Source of the DNA: Pantoea sp. 1.19
Lineage (GTDB): Bacteria; Pseudomonadota; Gammaproteobacteria; Enterobacterales; Enterobacteriaceae
Reading direction: 5' to 3'
NCBI RefSeq assembly: GCF_001922585.1
Contig: NZ_MRBS01000008.1
Span: 1 to 64,000, forward strand
Length of the DNA: 64,000 nucleotides
Within the stretch, counting starts at the first letter, position 1, and the number at the start of each line of letters is the position of its first letter. Both the position numbers and the translations under genes were made by a program. The notes under the pieces are model-generated. The model was not told the origin of the DNA. It did not search any database and worked only from the letters and a program-made list of their open reading frames with translations. This document shows, one piece after another, positions 9,981 to 20,842 of this stretch.

Positions 9981-11193
9981 GCTGCCATTCCTGCACGCGC
10001 GCAATGCGCTGGCGGGTAAGCGCCTCGCGAATCGCCGGACCGCGAAAACCGGCCTCGACCACCTCTTTATTGCTCACCGAACCGGCCACGGCAAACGCTT
10101 CGCGCAGGTAATCCCCTTGCGGATAGGGCTGATGTTCCAGCGTTGCGCGGCCGCGCGCGTCGGCTTCGCTGCACTGCGCCAGCTGCTCCACCCGCTGCGG
10201 CTTACGCCAGGCATCCAGATGGTCAAACAGGGCGACCAGCGTGTCAGCCGACTGGCGACTCACCGTATGAATGCGGTCATGATATTCCGCCACCAGTACC
10301 GCCAGATCGCGCAGCGCATTGGGCACGCGCAGACGGGCGCACAGCGCGGTAATCAGCGGCACGCCGGCCTGACCGTGTCCGGGATGGCTGGGCCAGTACG
10401 CCGGCGGAGTATGCCCTTTGCCAAGGTCATGGCACAGGGTAGCAAAGCGCACATCCAGCGCCGGACTGAGGCGGGCGGCCATAGCCAGCGCCATCAGGGT
10501 GTGTACGCCGGTATCAATCTCCGGGTGCCATTTGGCCGGAGCCGGCACGCCAAACAGCGCATCCACTTCGGGAAACAGCACCGCCAGCGCGCCGCAGTCG
10601 CGCAGGACCTGAAAATAGACCTGCGGATTTGGGGTGGCGAGCGCCAGCTCGGTCTCTTTCCACACCCGCTCGGCGGTCAGTTCGGCCAGTTCACCGCTGG
10701 CGACCATCTGGCGCATCAGCGTCCGGGTCTCGTCGGCGATGCGAAAGTTAAGGTGGGCAAAGCGGGCGGCAAACCGCGCCACGCGCAGCACGCGCAGCGG
10801 ATCTTCGCTAAAGGCCGCCGACACGTGACGCAGCAGACGCGCCTGCAAATCGGCCTGGCCACCCCAGGGGTCGACCAGCGCGCCGTCCGTATCGCGGGCG
10901 ATAGCGTTGATGGTTAAATCGCGGCGCTGCAGGTCCTGCTCCAGCGTCACCTCGGGGGTAAAGTCGCAGATAAAGCCGGTGTAGCCGCGTCCGGATTTAC
11001 GCTCGGTGCGGGCCAGCGCGTACTCTTCGCGGCTATCAGGATGGAGAAAAACCGGAAAGTCGCGGCCCACCTGCTGATAGCCGCGCGCCAGCATGGCGTC
11101 GGGGGTTGCGCCTACCACTACCCAGTCGCGATCTTTCACCGGCAGATTGAGCAGCGCGTCGCGCACGGCGCCGCCGACCAGATAACTCTTCAC
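9967..11193 (-). CDS. cca: CCA tRNA nucleotidyltransferase with HD domain
   Basis: Adds or repairs the 3' CCA of tRNAs without a template. The nucleotidyltransferase head starts [15 protein letters not shown], with the catalytic aspartates Asp21 and Asp23 in [12 protein letters not shown]. Neck and body domains follow. A C-terminal HD phosphohydrolase domain shows [15 protein letters not shown] near residue 255, marking the gammaproteobacterial multifunctional type with phosphatase and phosphodiesterase activity. The 408 residues compare with 412 in E. coli. It is convergent with uppP and shares a palindrome at its 3' end. Confidence 0.97.
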   Translation of the reverse strand: MKSYLVGGAVRDALLNLPVKDRDWVVVGATPDAMLARGYQQVGRDFPVFLHPDSREEYALARTERKSGRGYTGFICDFTPEVTLEQDLQRRDLTINAIARDTDGALVDPWGGQADLQARLLRHVSAAFSEDPLRVLRVARFAARFAHLNFRIADETRTLMRQMVASGELAELTAERVWKETELALATPNPQVYFQVLRDCGALAVLFPEVDALFGVPAPAKWHPEIDTGVHTLMALAMAARLSPALDVRFATLCHDLGKGHTPPAYWPSHPGHGQAGVPLITALCARLRVPNALRDLAVLVAEYHDRIHTVSRQSADTLVALFDHLDAWRKPQRVEQLAQCSEADARGRATLEHQPYPQGDYLREAFAVAGSVSNKEVVEAGFRGPAIREALTRQRIARVQEWQRQAG

Positions 11194-11296
11194 GTGGCGT
11201 CTCCAGAAAGGCAGGGAACAGGGGAGCTATGTTGCAGGAAAACCCGGCGCGTGGCCAGGTTATCTGCGGTCGTCAACGAAAAGGGCGCGCGGCGCC

Positions 11297-11911
11297 TCAG
11301 TTCATCCAGCGATCGTTTTTCTTGCGGCGCGGGATCATATGCGGCAGCAGCAGGCCGAGCAGCAGGCCGACGCCGGCCACGCCGCCGCCGTACATAAACC
11401 ACTGCATGATGATGGTGCGCTGCTTGTCATCCAGCTGCACATTGGCGGCGCTGACCTTTTTCTGCGCCACCACCAGCTGATTTTTTAGCTGTTGATTCTC
11501 TGCTTTCAGGCTACCGATGGCGTCATCGCTGCCTGCCACTTTCTGCTGCATATCAGCGGTGCGTTTATTCCAGCTGGCGTCAATATTGGCCAGCTTATCG
11601 GTCAGGTCTTTCACCTGCTTCTCCAGCTCTGGCACGCGGGTACGCAGGCTGGGCTGTTCGCTCAGCTGTTTCAGTGGAATCCAGGCGGTGCGATTATTGG
11701 CGTCGCGCACCTGGCCATAATCGCCGTTGGTTTGTAGCAGGGTGACCGACTCACCGGCGTTCAGCGTGCCGACCAGCCGATACTGATCGCCGGGGCCGCT
11801 GCGCACCCAGGTGGAGAGTTCATCAGAAATGTAGCGTTGCGGTTCCGCGTGAGCGGGCAATGCCGCACTCAGGGCGAGTAAAGTGAGGCCAGTTAGCGCT
11901 GTTTTTTTCAT
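11297..11911 (-). CDS. ygiM: SH3-domain membrane-anchored protein YgiM
   Basis: Function not established. The 204 residues have a cleavable signal peptide (about 22 residues, ending PAHA), a bacterial SH3 domain (residues 30-90, with STWVRSGPGDQYRLVGTLNAG), a long coiled coil (about 95-165), and one C-terminal membrane helix followed by a basic tail PRRKKNDRW. The layout suggests a periplasmic SH3 domain tethered to the inner membrane, possibly binding cell wall. It lies between cca and ygiF, as in E. coli. Confidence 0.9.
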   Translation of the reverse strand: MKKTALTGLTLLALSAALPAHAEPQRYISDELSTWVRSGPGDQYRLVGTLNAGESVTLLQTNGDYGQVRDANNRTAWIPLKQLSEQPSLRTRVPELEKQVKDLTDKLANIDASWNKRTADMQQKVAGSDDAIGSLKAENQQLKNQLVVAQKKVSAANVQLDDKQRTIIMQWFMYGGGVAGVGLLLGLLLPHMIPRRKKNDRWMN

Positions 11912-12246
11912 TCGGGTTTGTAGTTACGTTAGTTCCTGAGAAGGTCTCGGCACAGTGTGGAGTGGCTTACCGCAAAGCTGAATGAGAACACTCCTGGTCT
12001 CACCCGGCCATACGGCCACAGAATCGCAAGAAAGCCAGGACAGCTCACCGCGTTCTGCATTACTCTCTGAGCCATGGCTCCCCGTCATACTGCACTCTGG
12101 CAACTAATGCAGGCGTCGGGGGGGAATTCGCTTCAGGCGCGCGCGCAGCGATGCCGCGTTGCGGGGGCCTGAATCCACGCCTGTCCGCCCGATGGCGGCG
12201 GGTCCGGCAGGGCGTTTACCCTGTCCGTCAGCATGATTAAGAGATT
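11912..12246. other. Divergent intergenic region ygiM/ygiF
   Basis: 335 bases without a credible gene. It must hold the promoters for ygiM (minus) and ygiF (plus). No clear operator, hairpin with T run or RNA gene was recognised. Confidence 0.6.
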
Positions 12247-13551
12247 ATGACCGTAGAGATTGAAGTAAAGTTCATTGCTAACGCAACCGCCGCGGCGGCG
12301 CTGCCCGACCTGCTGTCGCGCTGGCCGCATCAGACCTGCCCACCGCAGGCGCTCAGTAATATCTATTATGAGACCGCCGACAAGCAGCTGCGCCGCTGGG
12401 ACATGGGCCTGCGCATTCGCGGCTGGGACCAGCAGTATGAAATGACGCTGAAAACCGCCGGGGATACGGTCGGCGGGCTGCACCAGCGTGCTGAATACAA
12501 CGTGTCGCTGAGCGCGCCGGCGCTGGACGTGGCGTTGCTGCCGGCAGACGTGTGGCCGTCGGGCACCGACGTGAGCGCCCTGCAGCAGGCGCTGACCCCG
12601 CTGTTCAGTACCCACTTTACCCGCGAGAAGTGGCTGGTCACTTACCGCGACAGCCAGATAGAAGTGGCTTTTGACCGCGGTGAGGTGGCGGCGGGCGAGC
12701 GGCGGGAACCGCTGAGCGAAATCGAGCTGGAGCTGAAAAGCGGGCAGCGGGATGCGCTGCTGGCCTTCGCCGCCGAGCTGGCGGCGCAGCCGGGCCTGCG
12801 GCTGGGCAGTGAAAGCAAGGCGGCACGCGGCTACTGGCTGGCGCAGGGGGCGCCGCGGCGGGAGTCCCGTCCGTTCCCCACGCTGCTGCCGGCGGCGAAA
12901 AGCACGGTGGAAGAGGGGATGCGCGACGCCCTGCTGCTGGCGCTCAGCCACTGGCAGTATCACGAAGCGCTGTGGCTGCAGGGCGAAGCGGCGGCGCGCG
13001 ATGGCGTCATTGCCGCGCTGGAGGCCATGCGTCAAACCTTTACGCTTTGCGGTGCGCTGGTGCCGCGCAAGGCCAACGCCCGACTGCGTGAGGCGCTGAG
13101 TGAGCTGGAGACGCGGCTGACCGCGCCCGATGCCACCGCAGAGGCGACGGTTTGCTCGCCGGTCTCCGTGCAGGCCCAGTTAGCCCTTACTCACTGGCTG
13201 GTAAGCGCCAGCTGGCGGGATTATTGCGATGAAAAGGCCCGCACGCGGCTGGCGGGCTCGTGGAAGCGGTTTGCCGACATTATGCTGGGACGGCTGGCCG
13301 CCGATTTGAAAGAGGCTTTTCAGCGCGTGCCGACGCTGGCGGCGCTGCGCGATAAGCAGCCGCGCCTGACGCGCCAGCTGCTGACGCTGCGGCTACTGGC
13401 CGGCGCCTACCCGCCTGCGGCGGTGGCAGGCTGGCTCGAGCCGTGGCAGCAGCTGGCGCAGGCCATTAGCGACGGCGATGAGCCGATGGCCCTGTATACC
13501 AGCCAGCAGGCGCTAAAACAGGCCGCCTTTTGGAAAAACGGCAGTCACTAA
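12247..13551 (+). CDS. ygiF: Inorganic triphosphatase (CYTH-CHAD)
   Basis: Hydrolyses inorganic tripolyphosphate. The N-terminal CYTH tunnel domain has the signature ExExK as Glu4, Glu6 and Lys8 in MTVEIEVKF, and further charged strands to about residue 200. The C-terminal CHAD domain, helical and histidine-containing (HWQYHEALW), occupies about 215-425 and is a probable polyphosphate-binding module. The 434 residues match E. coli (433). glnE begins 35 bases after the stop, so the two are probably cotranscribed. Confidence 0.95.
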   Translation: MTVEIEVKFIANATAAAALPDLLSRWPHQTCPPQALSNIYYETADKQLRRWDMGLRIRGWDQQYEMTLKTAGDTVGGLHQRAEYNVSLSAPALDVALLPADVWPSGTDVSALQQALTPLFSTHFTREKWLVTYRDSQIEVAFDRGEVAAGERREPLSEIELELKSGQRDALLAFAAELAAQPGLRLGSESKAARGYWLAQGAPRRESRPFPTLLPAAKSTVEEGMRDALLLALSHWQYHEALWLQGEAAARDGVIAALEAMRQTFTLCGALVPRKANARLREALSELETRLTAPDATAEATVCSPVSVQAQLALTHWLVSASWRDYCDEKARTRLAGSWKRFADIMLGRLAADLKEAFQRVPTLAALRDKQPRLTRQLLTLRLLAGAYPPAAVAGWLEPWQQLAQAISDGDEPMALYTSQQALKQAAFWKNGSH

Positions 13552-13586
13552 CGACTGCCTCGCGTAGTAACCCGCAGGGAGTGTCT

Positions 13587-16436
13587 ATGTCAGTGTTACC
13601 TCTGCCTGCCGACTGGCAGGCGCAGCGAGCGGCGTTAGCAGAAAAAGTAGGTGAGTCATCACTTACCGATCAGCAGCTGGCGGTGTTGGCTTTCAGCGAT
13701 TTTGTAGCGGAAAATCTCGGTCAGCATCCGGCCTGGTGGCAGGCGCTGCAGGCGCAGCCGCCGCGCCCGGAAGAGTGGCAGGATTATCGCCACTGGCTGA
13801 CAGAACGTCTGGCCACCGTGAGCGACGAAGCGGCGCTGATGCGCGAGCTGCGGCTGTTTCGCCGTGAGATGCTGGTGCGCGTCGCGTGGATGCAGACGCT
13901 GCAGCAGAGCGACACGGCCACTACCCTGCAGCAGCTGAGCGTGCTGGCGGAAACGCTGATCGTCGCCGCGCGCGACTGGCTGTACCGCGCCTGCTGCCAG
14001 GAGTGGGGCACCCCCTGTAATCCCGAAGGCGACGCGCAGCCGCTGCTGATCCTCGGGATGGGCAAGCTGGGCGGCGGTGAGCTGAATTTTTCATCGGACA
14101 TCGACCTGATTTTTGCCTGGCCGGAAAACGGCTGCACCCGCGGCGGGCGGCGGGAGCTGGATAACGCCCAGTTTTTTACCCGCCTCGGCCAGCGGCTGAT
14201 CAAAGTGCTCGATCAGCCTACCGTCGATGGTTTTGTCTATCGCGTTGATATGCGGCTGCGGCCGTTTGGCGACAGCGGTCCGCTGGTAATGAGCTTTGCG
14301 GCGCTGGAAGATTACTACCAGGAGCAGGGGCGCGACTGGGAGCGCTACGCGATGGTGAAAGCGAAGCTGATGGGCGACGCTGACGATCGCTGGAGCGAGG
14401 AGCTGCGCCAGCTGCTGCGCCCATTTGTTTTCCGCCGCTATATCGACTTCGGCGTCATTCAGTCGCTGCGCAATATGAAAAGCATGATAGCCCGCGAGGT
14501 GCGTCGCCGCGGCCTGACCGACAACATCAAGCTCGGCGCCGGCGGTATCCGCGAAACCGAATTCATTGTGCAGGTGTTTCAGCTGATTCGCGGCGGACGC
14601 GAGCGTGCGCTGCAGCGGCGCGCGCTGCTGCCAACCCTGACCGCGGTGGGCGAGCTGCATTTGCTGCCGCCGGAGCAGGTGGCGGCGCTGCGCACGGCCT
14701 ACCTCTATCTGCGGCGCCTCGAAAACCTGCTGCAGAGTCTGAATGACGAGCAGACCCAGACCCTGCCCGCCGATGAGGCGCATCGTGCCCGGCTGGCGTG
14801 GGCGATGGGGGCGGCGGACTGGGCGGCGCTCAGCGCGACGCTGGCCGCGCACATGGCCGCGGTGCGCGGCATTTTCAACGAGCTGATTGGCGACGACGAG
14901 GCCGACGGCCAGGAGGAGCAGAGCAGCGGCCACTGGGCGGCGCTGTGGCAGGATCCGCTGGATCGGCTGGAGCTGGCGCCGTGGGTGCCGCACCTCGATT
15001 CCGCCGGTGCCGGGCAGCTGTGGCAGGCGCTGCGCGAATTTCGCCTTGATGTTGATAAGCGCACCATCGGACCGCGTGGGCGCCAGGCGCTGGATCAGCT
15101 GATGCCAACCCTGCTGGCGGAAGTGTGCGTGCGCGACGATGCCGGCGTGACGCTGACGCGCCTGACCCCCCTGCTACTGGGGATTGTCAGCCGCTCCACC
15201 TATCTGGAACTGCTGATGGAGTTCCCCGGGGCGCTGAAGCATCTGATCCGCCTCTGCGCCGCCTCCCCACACGTTGCCAGCCAGCTGGCGCGCTACCCGC
15301 TGCTGCTGGATGAGCTGCTGGATCCGGCCACGCTGTATCAGCCGACCGCCACCGACGCCTACCGCGATGAGCTACGGCAGTATCTGCTGCGCATTCCGGA
15401 GCAGGACGAAGAGCAGCAGCTGGAGGCACTGCGGCAGTTTAAGCAGGCGCAGCTGCTGCGCATTGCGGCGGCAGACATTGCCGGCACCCTGCCGGTAATG
15501 AAAGTGAGCGATCACCTGACCTGGCTGGCCGAAGCGATGATTGAGGCGGTGGTGCAGCAAGCCTGGCAGATGATGGTGCAGCGCTATGGCCGCCCGTCGC
15601 ACCTGGCGGACGATGGCGAACGCGGCTTTGCGGTGATCGGCTACGGCAAACTGGGCGGCTGGGAGCTGGGCTACAGCTCCGATCTCGATCTGGTGTTCCT
15701 GCACGACTGCCCGGCCGACGCGGTGACGCTGGGCGATCGCAGCATCGACGGGCGCCAGTTTTATCTGCGGCTGGCGCAGCGGGTCATGCACCTGTTCAGT
15801 ACCCGTACCGCCTCGGGGATTCTGTACGAGGTCGACGCGCGGCTGCGCCCTTCCGGCGCCGCCGGGATGCTGGTCAGCACGTTTGCGGCCTTTGACGCGT
15901 ACCAGCGCGACGAGGCCTGGACGTGGGAGCATCAGGCGCTGGTACGGGCGCGCATCGTGTACGGCGGCAGCGCACTCAGCGCGCGCTTTAATGCCATCCG
16001 TCACGCGATTCTCAGCCTGCCGCGCGATCCGCTGACGCTGCAGACCGAGGTGCGCGAGATGCGCGAAAAGATGCGTGCGCATCTCGGCAATAAGCACAAA
16101 GATCGCTGGGACATTAAAGCCGATGCCGGTGGGATTACCGATATTGAGTTCATTACCCAGTATCTGGTGCTGGCGAACGCCAGCCGCGAGCCGGCGCTGA
16201 CCCGCTGGTCGGATAACGTGCGGATCCTCGCGCTGATGGCGCACTACGATTGCCTGTCTGACCAGGAGGCACAGGCGCTGACCGAGGCCTATGTGACTCT
16301 GCGTGATGCGCTGCATCACCGGGCGCTGCAGGAGCAGCCGGGATACGTGGCGATGGACGCCTGGTTGGCGCTGCGTCGGCAGGTGGATGACAGCTGGCAG
16401 CGCTGGCTGGTGACGCCGGCGGCGGCTGACGAGTAA
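13587..16436 (+). CDS. glnE: Bifunctional glutamine synthetase adenylyltransferase/adenylyl-removing enzyme
   Basis: Switches glutamine synthetase off by adenylylation and on by deadenylylation in response to PII and glutamine. Two nucleotidyltransferase domains are visible, each with the G-G-x-DxD pattern: [20 protein letters not shown] near residue 158 (adenylyl-removing half) and [20 protein letters not shown] near 685 (adenylylating half). Each is followed by its helical domain. The ATG at 13587 follows GCAGGGA and gives 949 residues (946 in E. coli); a frame extension to 13530 overlaps ygiF and is not needed. It lies between ygiF and hldE. Confidence 0.98.
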   Translation: MSVLPLPADWQAQRAALAEKVGESSLTDQQLAVLAFSDFVAENLGQHPAWWQALQAQPPRPEEWQDYRHWLTERLATVSDEAALMRELRLFRREMLVRVAWMQTLQQSDTATTLQQLSVLAETLIVAARDWLYRACCQEWGTPCNPEGDAQPLLILGMGKLGGGELNFSSDIDLIFAWPENGCTRGGRRELDNAQFFTRLGQRLIKVLDQPTVDGFVYRVDMRLRPFGDSGPLVMSFAALEDYYQEQGRDWERYAMVKAKLMGDADDRWSEELRQLLRPFVFRRYIDFGVIQSLRNMKSMIAREVRRRGLTDNIKLGAGGIRETEFIVQVFQLIRGGRERALQRRALLPTLTAVGELHLLPPEQVAALRTAYLYLRRLENLLQSLNDEQTQTLPADEAHRARLAWAMGAADWAALSATLAAHMAAVRGIFNELIGDDEADGQEEQSSGHWAALWQDPLDRLELAPWVPHLDSAGAGQLWQALREFRLDVDKRTIGPRGRQALDQLMPTLLAEVCVRDDAGVTLTRLTPLLLGIVSRSTYLELLMEFPGALKHLIRLCAASPHVASQLARYPLLLDELLDPATLYQPTATDAYRDELRQYLLRIPEQDEEQQLEALRQFKQAQLLRIAAADIAGTLPVMKVSDHLTWLAEAMIEAVVQQAWQMMVQRYGRPSHLADDGERGFAVIGYGKLGGWELGYSSDLDLVFLHDCPADAVTLGDRSIDGRQFYLRLAQRVMHLFSTRTASGILYEVDARLRPSGAAGMLVSTFAAFDAYQRDEAWTWEHQALVRARIVYGGSALSARFNAIRHAILSLPRDPLTLQTEVREMREKMRAHLGNKHKDRWDIKADAGGITDIEFITQYLVLANASREPALTRWSDNVRILALMAHYDCLSDQEAQALTEAYVTLRDALHHRALQEQPGYVAMDAWLALRRQVDDSWQRWLVTPAAADE

Positions 16437-16513
16437 CCCGTCAGCAGAAGCATCGCGGTGTTCTGTGGTATGATTCGCGCAACACACTATGACTGCAGTC
16501 TGGAGTAACTGGA

Positions 16514-17938
16514 ATGAAGGTAACACTGCCTGATTTTAACCGCGCGGGCGTGCTGGTGGTCGGCGATATTATGCTGGATCGTTACTGGTATGGCCCGACG
16601 GGGCGCATTTCACCGGAAGCCCCGGTGCCGGTGGTGAAAGTCGAGACCGTGGAAGAGCGCCCCGGCGGCGCAGCGAACGTGGCGATGAATATCGCCTCGC
16701 TGGGTGCGCATTCGCGCCTGGTGGGACTGACCGGCATTGATGATGCCGCCAGGGCGCTGGGCAAGGCGCTGGAAAAGGTCAATGTGCAGTGTGATTTCGT
16801 GCCGGTACCCACGCATCCCACCATTACCAAGCTGCGCATTCTGTCGCGCAATCAGCAGCTGATTCGGCTGGATTTTGAAGAGGGCTTCGACGGGGTCAAC
16901 TTCACGCCGCTCAACGAGCGGGTCAGCCAGTCGCTCGGCAAGGTGGGCGCGCTGGTGCTGTCCGACTACGCTAAGGGCGCGCTGGCGCAGGTTGAGTCGC
17001 TGATTGCCCTTGCCCGCGAGGCGGGCGTACCGGTGCTGGTCGATCCGAAAGGCACCGATTTTGAACGCTACCGCGGTGCTACCCTGCTGACCCCCAACCT
17101 CTCTGAATTTGAAGCGGTGGTGGGCAAATGCAAAACCGATGAGGAGCTGGTGGAGCGCGGCCTGCGTCTGATTGCCGACTTTAACCTGACGGCGCTGCTG
17201 GTGACCCGCTCTGAGCAGGGGATGACATTGCTGCAGCCGGGCAAAGCGCCGCTGCACCTGCCGACTCAGGCGCAGGAGGTGTATGACGTCACCGGCGCCG
17301 GCGATACGGTGATCGGTACGCTGGCGGCCGCGCTGGCGGCGGGCACCTCGCTGGAGGAGGCCTGCTTTCTCGCCAATGCGGCGGCGGGCATCGTTGTCGG
17401 TAAGCTGGGCACATCAACGGTGTCGATCGTCGAGCTGGAGAACGCCATCCACGCCCGCCCGGACAGCGGCTTCGGCGTGATGGACGTGGCTCAGCTGAAG
17501 CTGGCGGTGGCGCAGGCGCGTCAGCGCGGTGAGAAGGTGGTGATGACGAACGGCTGCTTTGACATTCTGCACGCCGGCCACGTTTCTTATCTGGCTAACG
17601 CACGCAAGCTGGGAGACCGGCTGATCGTGGCGGTGAACAGCGATGCATCTACCCGCCGGTTGAAGGGCGAGACGCGGCCGATTAATCCGCTGGAACAGCG
17701 GATGATCGTGCTGGGCGCGCTGGAGGCGGTGGACTGGGTAGTGCCGTTTGAAGAGGACACGCCGCGGGCGCTGATCGCCGAAATTCTGCCGGATCTGCTG
17801 GTGAAAGGCGGAGATTATCAGCCGGAAGAGATTGCCGGCAGTGAGGAAGTGTGGGCTAACGGCGGGGAGGTTCGGGTGCTGAACTTTGAAGATGGCATCT
17901 CGACCACCCGGATCGTCAGCAAAATCCTCGCGAAGTAA
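16514..17938 (+). CDS. hldE: Bifunctional heptose-7-phosphate kinase/heptose-1-phosphate adenylyltransferase
   Basis: Makes ADP-heptose for the lipopolysaccharide inner core. Residues 1-318 form a ribokinase-type kinase ([15 protein letters not shown], with the catalytic aspartate in [13 protein letters not shown] near residue 257). Residues from 344 form a cytidylyltransferase-fold adenylyltransferase with [14 protein letters not shown] near 347. The 474 residues match E. coli (477). A purine-rich site precedes the ATG. It is 77 bases after glnE, the E. coli gene order. Confidence 0.98.
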   Translation: MKVTLPDFNRAGVLVVGDIMLDRYWYGPTGRISPEAPVPVVKVETVEERPGGAANVAMNIASLGAHSRLVGLTGIDDAARALGKALEKVNVQCDFVPVPTHPTITKLRILSRNQQLIRLDFEEGFDGVNFTPLNERVSQSLGKVGALVLSDYAKGALAQVESLIALAREAGVPVLVDPKGTDFERYRGATLLTPNLSEFEAVVGKCKTDEELVERGLRLIADFNLTALLVTRSEQGMTLLQPGKAPLHLPTQAQEVYDVTGAGDTVIGTLAAALAAGTSLEEACFLANAAAGIVVGKLGTSTVSIVELENAIHARPDSGFGVMDVAQLKLAVAQARQRGEKVVMTNGCFDILHAGHVSYLANARKLGDRLIVAVNSDASTRRLKGETRPINPLEQRMIVLGALEAVDWVVPFEEDTPRALIAEILPDLLVKGGDYQPEEIAGSEEVWANGGEVRVLNFEDGISTTRIVSKILAK

Positions 17939-17943
17939 TCGTG

Positions 17944-17966
17944 GCCCCCTCCCGCCGGGAAGGGGC
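17944..17966. terminator. Strong hairpin between hldE and ubiK
   Basis: GCCCC pairs with GGGGC, and within it TCCC pairs with GGGA around a GCC loop. It lies between two convergent genes (hldE stop 17938, ubiK stop 17973) and fits a two-way stop, although no T run follows. Confidence 0.55.
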
Positions 17967-17972
17967 TCCGGC

Positions 17973-18284
17973 TTACGCCTGCGGCGGCGCGCTGTCTGCC
18001 GGGGCGTCGACCTCCGGCGCACCACGGGTGCTGTCCGGCGTACTTGCCTGGCTTTCCAGCGCGCTCAGGCGCTGTTCCAGCAGCGCCAGCTTTTCGCGGG
18101 TGCGCAGCAGCACCTGAGTCTGCACGTCAAACTCTTCACGATTTACCAGGTCCAGACGCGACAGCTGCGACTGCAGCACCTGACGAATTTTCTTCTCCAC
18201 ATCATCACCAAGTTCGCGAATGCCTTTCGGCATGGATTCGTGCACCTGACGGGCGAGCTGTTCGATTTTTTTGGGGTCAATCAT
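17973..18284 (-). CDS. ubiK: Ubiquinone biosynthesis accessory factor UbiK
   Basis: Assists the soluble Ubi complex in aerobic ubiquinone synthesis and can promote membrane fusion in vitro (formerly YqiC). The 103 residues start [20 protein letters not shown], with amphipathic helices and then a coiled coil (about 45-80, with [19 protein letters not shown]) that trimerises. A proline/alanine-rich tail follows, longer and less conserved than the core. It is monocistronic and diverges from the FMN riboswitch of ribB. Confidence 0.94.
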   Translation of the reverse strand: MIDPKKIEQLARQVHESMPKGIRELGDDVEKKIRQVLQSQLSRLDLVNREEFDVQTQVLLRTREKLALLEQRLSALESQASTPDSTRGAPEVDAPADSAPPQA

Positions 18285-18477
18285 GGTTGCGTCCTGAAGG
18301 CGGCTATTTTGCAGATAAGTGTAATGCCAATGTGCGATCGGGGAAACTGTAAATCGGCCGACCGGCGTTTTTTCAGCGTAAAGCGGTCATCGCCAGGTGC
18401 CCCGCCCGGGTGGTGAACCCGTTTAGGCTTTTTTGTACATTGCTCCACCAGGTTTATGGCGTTATAGTTAGCGGGCT

Positions 18478-18623
18478 TATTCTCAGGGCGGGGTGCAATT
18501 CCCCACCGGCGGTAAATCAGCAGCGCGCTGAAAGCCCGCGAGCGCTTCTGCCTCGGCAGAAGGTCAGCAGATCCGGTGTGATTCCGGGGCCGACGGTAAC
18601 AGTCCGGATGGGAGAGGATAACG
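18478..18623 (+). promoter_or_regulatory. FMN riboswitch (RFN element)
   Basis: Carries the conserved RFN blocks in order: TCAGGGCGGGGTGCAATTCC, then CCACCGGCGGTAAATCAGC, AAAGCCCGCGAGCG, a variable stem (CTTCTGCC/GGCAGAAGG), GATCCGGTGTGATTCCGG, and GGATGGGAGAGGATAACG. It binds flavin mononucleotide and lowers ribB expression when FMN is plentiful. It ends 108 bases before the ribB start. Confidence 0.97.
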
Positions 18624-18631
18624 TATCATGA

Positions 18632-18646
18632 CGGGGCACGGCCCCG
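18632..18646 (+). terminator. Expression-platform hairpin downstream of the FMN riboswitch
   Basis: A perfect 6-bp stem CGGGGC/GCCCCG with an ACG loop starts 8 bases after the aptamer, followed by TTATTATC 9 bases later. It is the likely regulatory stem switched by FMN binding. Whether it acts on transcription or translation cannot be read from sequence. Confidence 0.5.
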
Positions 18647-18731
18647 GCACGCCGTTATTATCAGGTCTCAGAGACACTCCTAAGCACGCCCTGGTTCTGG
18701 TAACCCCTATATTTGTGAAGGTATTTTTACC

Positions 18732-19391
18732 ATGAATCAGTCGCTTTTATCTGAATTTGGCACGCCGATTGCGCGTGTGGAACAGGCCCTGGCGGCACTG
18801 CGTGAAGGTCGCGGTGTGATGGTGCTCGATGACGAGAACCGAGAAAACGAAGGGGATATGATTTTTCCTGCCGAAACCATGACCGTCGAGCAGATGGCGC
18901 TGACCATCCGCCACGGCAGCGGCATCGTCTGCCTGTGCATCACCGAGCAGCGCCGCCAGCAGCTGGATTTACCGATGATGGTTGAGAGTAACACCAGCGC
19001 TTACGGCACCGGTTTTACCGTGACCATCGAAGCCGCCAAAGGCGTCACCACCGGCGTCTCTGCGGCTGACCGCCTGACCACCATTCGCGCGGCGATCGCC
19101 GATCGCGCCGTCCCGGCCGATCTGCATCGTCCGGGTCACGTGTTCCCGCTGCGCGCGCGCGAAGGCGGCGTGCTGAGCCGCGGTGGCCATACCGAAGCCA
19201 CGATCGATCTGGTGTCGCTGGCCGGCTTTAAGCCGGCAGGCGTGCTGTGTGAGCTGACCAACGACGATGGCTCGATGGCGCGTGCGCCGGAGTGCATCGC
19301 CTTTGCCCGGGCGCACGACATGCCCGTAGTGACGATTGAGGATCTGGTGATGTATCGCCGACAGCAGGAAGAGACCCGTCAGGCGAGCTGA
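18732..19391 (+). CDS. ribB: 3,4-dihydroxy-2-butanone 4-phosphate synthase
   Basis: Converts ribulose 5-phosphate to the four-carbon precursor of the riboflavin xylene ring plus formate. The 219-residue protein carries the acidic metal/substrate loop [11 protein letters not shown] (residues 33-43), [16 protein letters not shown] and the GHTEATIDL motif with the catalytic His and Glu. It is a stand-alone RibB without a GTP cyclohydrolase domain, as in E. coli. It is controlled by the FMN riboswitch in its leader. zupT, which sits near ribB in E. coli, is absent here. Confidence 0.97.
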   Translation: MNQSLLSEFGTPIARVEQALAALREGRGVMVLDDENRENEGDMIFPAETMTVEQMALTIRHGSGIVCLCITEQRRQQLDLPMMVESNTSAYGTGFTVTIEAAKGVTTGVSAADRLTTIRAAIADRAVPADLHRPGHVFPLRAREGGVLSRGGHTEATIDLVSLAGFKPAGVLCELTNDDGSMARAPECIAFARAHDMPVVTIEDLVMYRRQQEETRQAS

Positions 19392-19400
19392 AAGCAGTAA

Positions 19401-19418
19401 GGCCGGAGGGATCCGGCC
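19401..19418 (+). terminator. Hairpin after ribB
   Basis: A perfect 7-bp stem GGCCGGA/TCCGGCC with a GGGA loop lies 10 bases after the ribB stop and 5 bases before the stop of the convergent hydrolase gene. A T run is lacking; it is a probable shared stop. Confidence 0.55.
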
Positions 19419-19422
19419 TGGA

Positions 19423-19812
19423 TTAACTCTGGTTAGCGGTATAGAACACGTGGTTGCCAATCACCAGCGTTTGCTGGAACGATCCCCGCCAGTAGGGCTT
19501 GACCCGCCGGGTATGATAATAGGTTGCGCCGCCTGTAATATCCTTCACTTCCCCTGCAACGATGCGATTAGCCAGCGATTTTGCCCGCTGCCAACTCGCA
19601 TCCTTGTCAGAGGGGATACGGTGCGCCATCCGTTTCAAATGCGTCCAGGAGAACTGCCCCGGCGCGTAAACCACATCACACACTTCCTTCGGCTTCCAGT
19701 TGGCCCGGTTCATGGTGACCGCGCCCACGGCAATCTGCCCTTTCAACGACTCGCCCCGCGCCTCATGGTAAATATTCAGCGCGAGGCACAATATTGCGCC
19801 TTGTACAACCAT
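19423..19812 (-). CDS. SleB-like cell wall hydrolase
   Basis: A 129-residue protein consisting of little more than a Hydrolase_2 (SleB-type) domain, a lytic transglycosylase-like fold acting on peptidoglycan. ALNIYHEARGESLKGQIAVG carries the conserved glutamate, and GQFSWTH, ATYYHTRRVKPYW and IGNHVFY are later family motifs. There is no clear signal peptide, although the first residues VVQGAILCLAL are hydrophobic. The start at 19812 is supported by GGAG about 7 bases upstream. E. coli has no gene at this place between ribB and ygiD. The substrate and cellular role are unknown. Confidence 0.8.
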   Translation of the reverse strand: MVVQGAILCLALNIYHEARGESLKGQIAVGAVTMNRANWKPKEVCDVVYAPGQFSWTHLKRMAHRIPSDKDASWQRAKSLANRIVAGEVKDITGGATYYHTRRVKPYWRGSFQQTLVIGNHVFYTANQS

Positions 19813-20004
19813 CTCAACTCCGTCACTCAGGAAAACGTCACGCAGTGTAACTAAGTCGGTCCGGGGTGCCTCTGGGAGTGTTCTTAATTTGTTTACTTTT
19901 CAGACAATCAGTTTTTCTGACGATCTTCATCACGGATATCCGGGTTCTTTGCGGAAGTATTGCGCGTATCTTTGGATTATTGCTCAATAATTCTGGAGAA
20001 CATC

Positions 20005-20790
20005 ATGAGCCTGTCCCGCACGCCGGCGCTGTTCCTCGGGCACGGCAGCCCGATGAACGTCCTGCAGGAAAACCGCTATACCGCCGCCTGGCGTCGGCTG
20101 GGCGAGACGCTGCCGCGGCCGCGCGCCATTCTGGTGGTTTCGGCCCACTGGGTGACCGAAGGTACGGCGGTCACCGCCATGGCGCAGCCGCGGACCCTGC
20201 ATGATTTTGGCGGATTCCCTCAGGCGCTGTTTGCGACCGGCTATCCGGCGCCGGGCTCACCGGCGCTGGCGCAGCAGATTATTGATCTGCTCGCGCCGCT
20301 GCCGGTGGCGGCCGATACCGCATGGGGACTGGACCACGGTAGCTGGGGCGTCCTCATCAAAATGTATCCCGAGGCGGATATTCCGGTGGTGCAGCTGAGC
20401 ATGGATGTTACGCAACCGGCGCTGTGTCATTTTCAGCTTGGACAGCGGCTGGCCGCGCTGCGCGAGCAGGGGGTGATGCTGGTTGCCAGCGGGAACGTGG
20501 TGCATAACCTGCGGCGCGTGGTCTGGCAGGAGCCGGCCGCGCCCTGGCCGTGGGCGCGGGCCTTTGAGGCGTTTGTGAGCGCCAGCCTGGACTGGCAGGG
20601 CGAGGCGGCGGCGCATCCGCTGGTTAACTTTATGCAGCATCCCGACGCGGCGCTGGCCAACCCGTCGGCGGAGCACTTCCTGCCGCTGCTCTACGTGCTG
20701 GGCAGCCGCGGGCGCGACGAGGCAATCAGCGTGCCGGTGGCGGGGATCGAGATGGCGTCGATCAGTATGCTGTCGGTTCAGGTGGGGTAG
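20005..20790 (+). CDS. ygiD: 4,5-DOPA-extradiol-dioxygenase family protein
   Basis: Member of the class III extradiol ring-cleaving dioxygenases; the E. coli protein opens DOPA in vitro with zinc or iron, and its physiological role is uncertain. The 261 residues begin MSLSRTPALFLGHGSPMNVL, where the His is a metal ligand. SAHWVTEG and LDHGSWGVLIKMYPEADIP provide others. The ATG at 20005 follows CTGGAGAA and gives the usual length (262); an in-frame codon at 19960 is rejected. It is convergent with ygiC, with 52 bases between stops. Confidence 0.93.
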   Translation: MSLSRTPALFLGHGSPMNVLQENRYTAAWRRLGETLPRPRAILVVSAHWVTEGTAVTAMAQPRTLHDFGGFPQALFATGYPAPGSPALAQQIIDLLAPLPVAADTAWGLDHGSWGVLIKMYPEADIPVVQLSMDVTQPALCHFQLGQRLAALREQGVMLVASGNVVHNLRRVVWQEPAAPWPWARAFEAFVSASLDWQGEAAAHPLVNFMQHPDAALANPSAEHFLPLLYVLGSRGRDEAISVPVAGIEMASISMLSVQVG

Positions 20791-20842
20791 CGGGGCCGGC
20801 GGCGGAGAGCGGCGCGGGGCAGCTGCCACCGCGCCGCGGGCA

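Noticed and set aside
15372-16526. 384-codon minus-strand frame opposite glnE, and similar long antisense frames in parE, ygiQ and ydcR
   Set aside because: They are shadows of high third-position GC in the real genes, with no homology-like motifs and no promoter or ribosome site.
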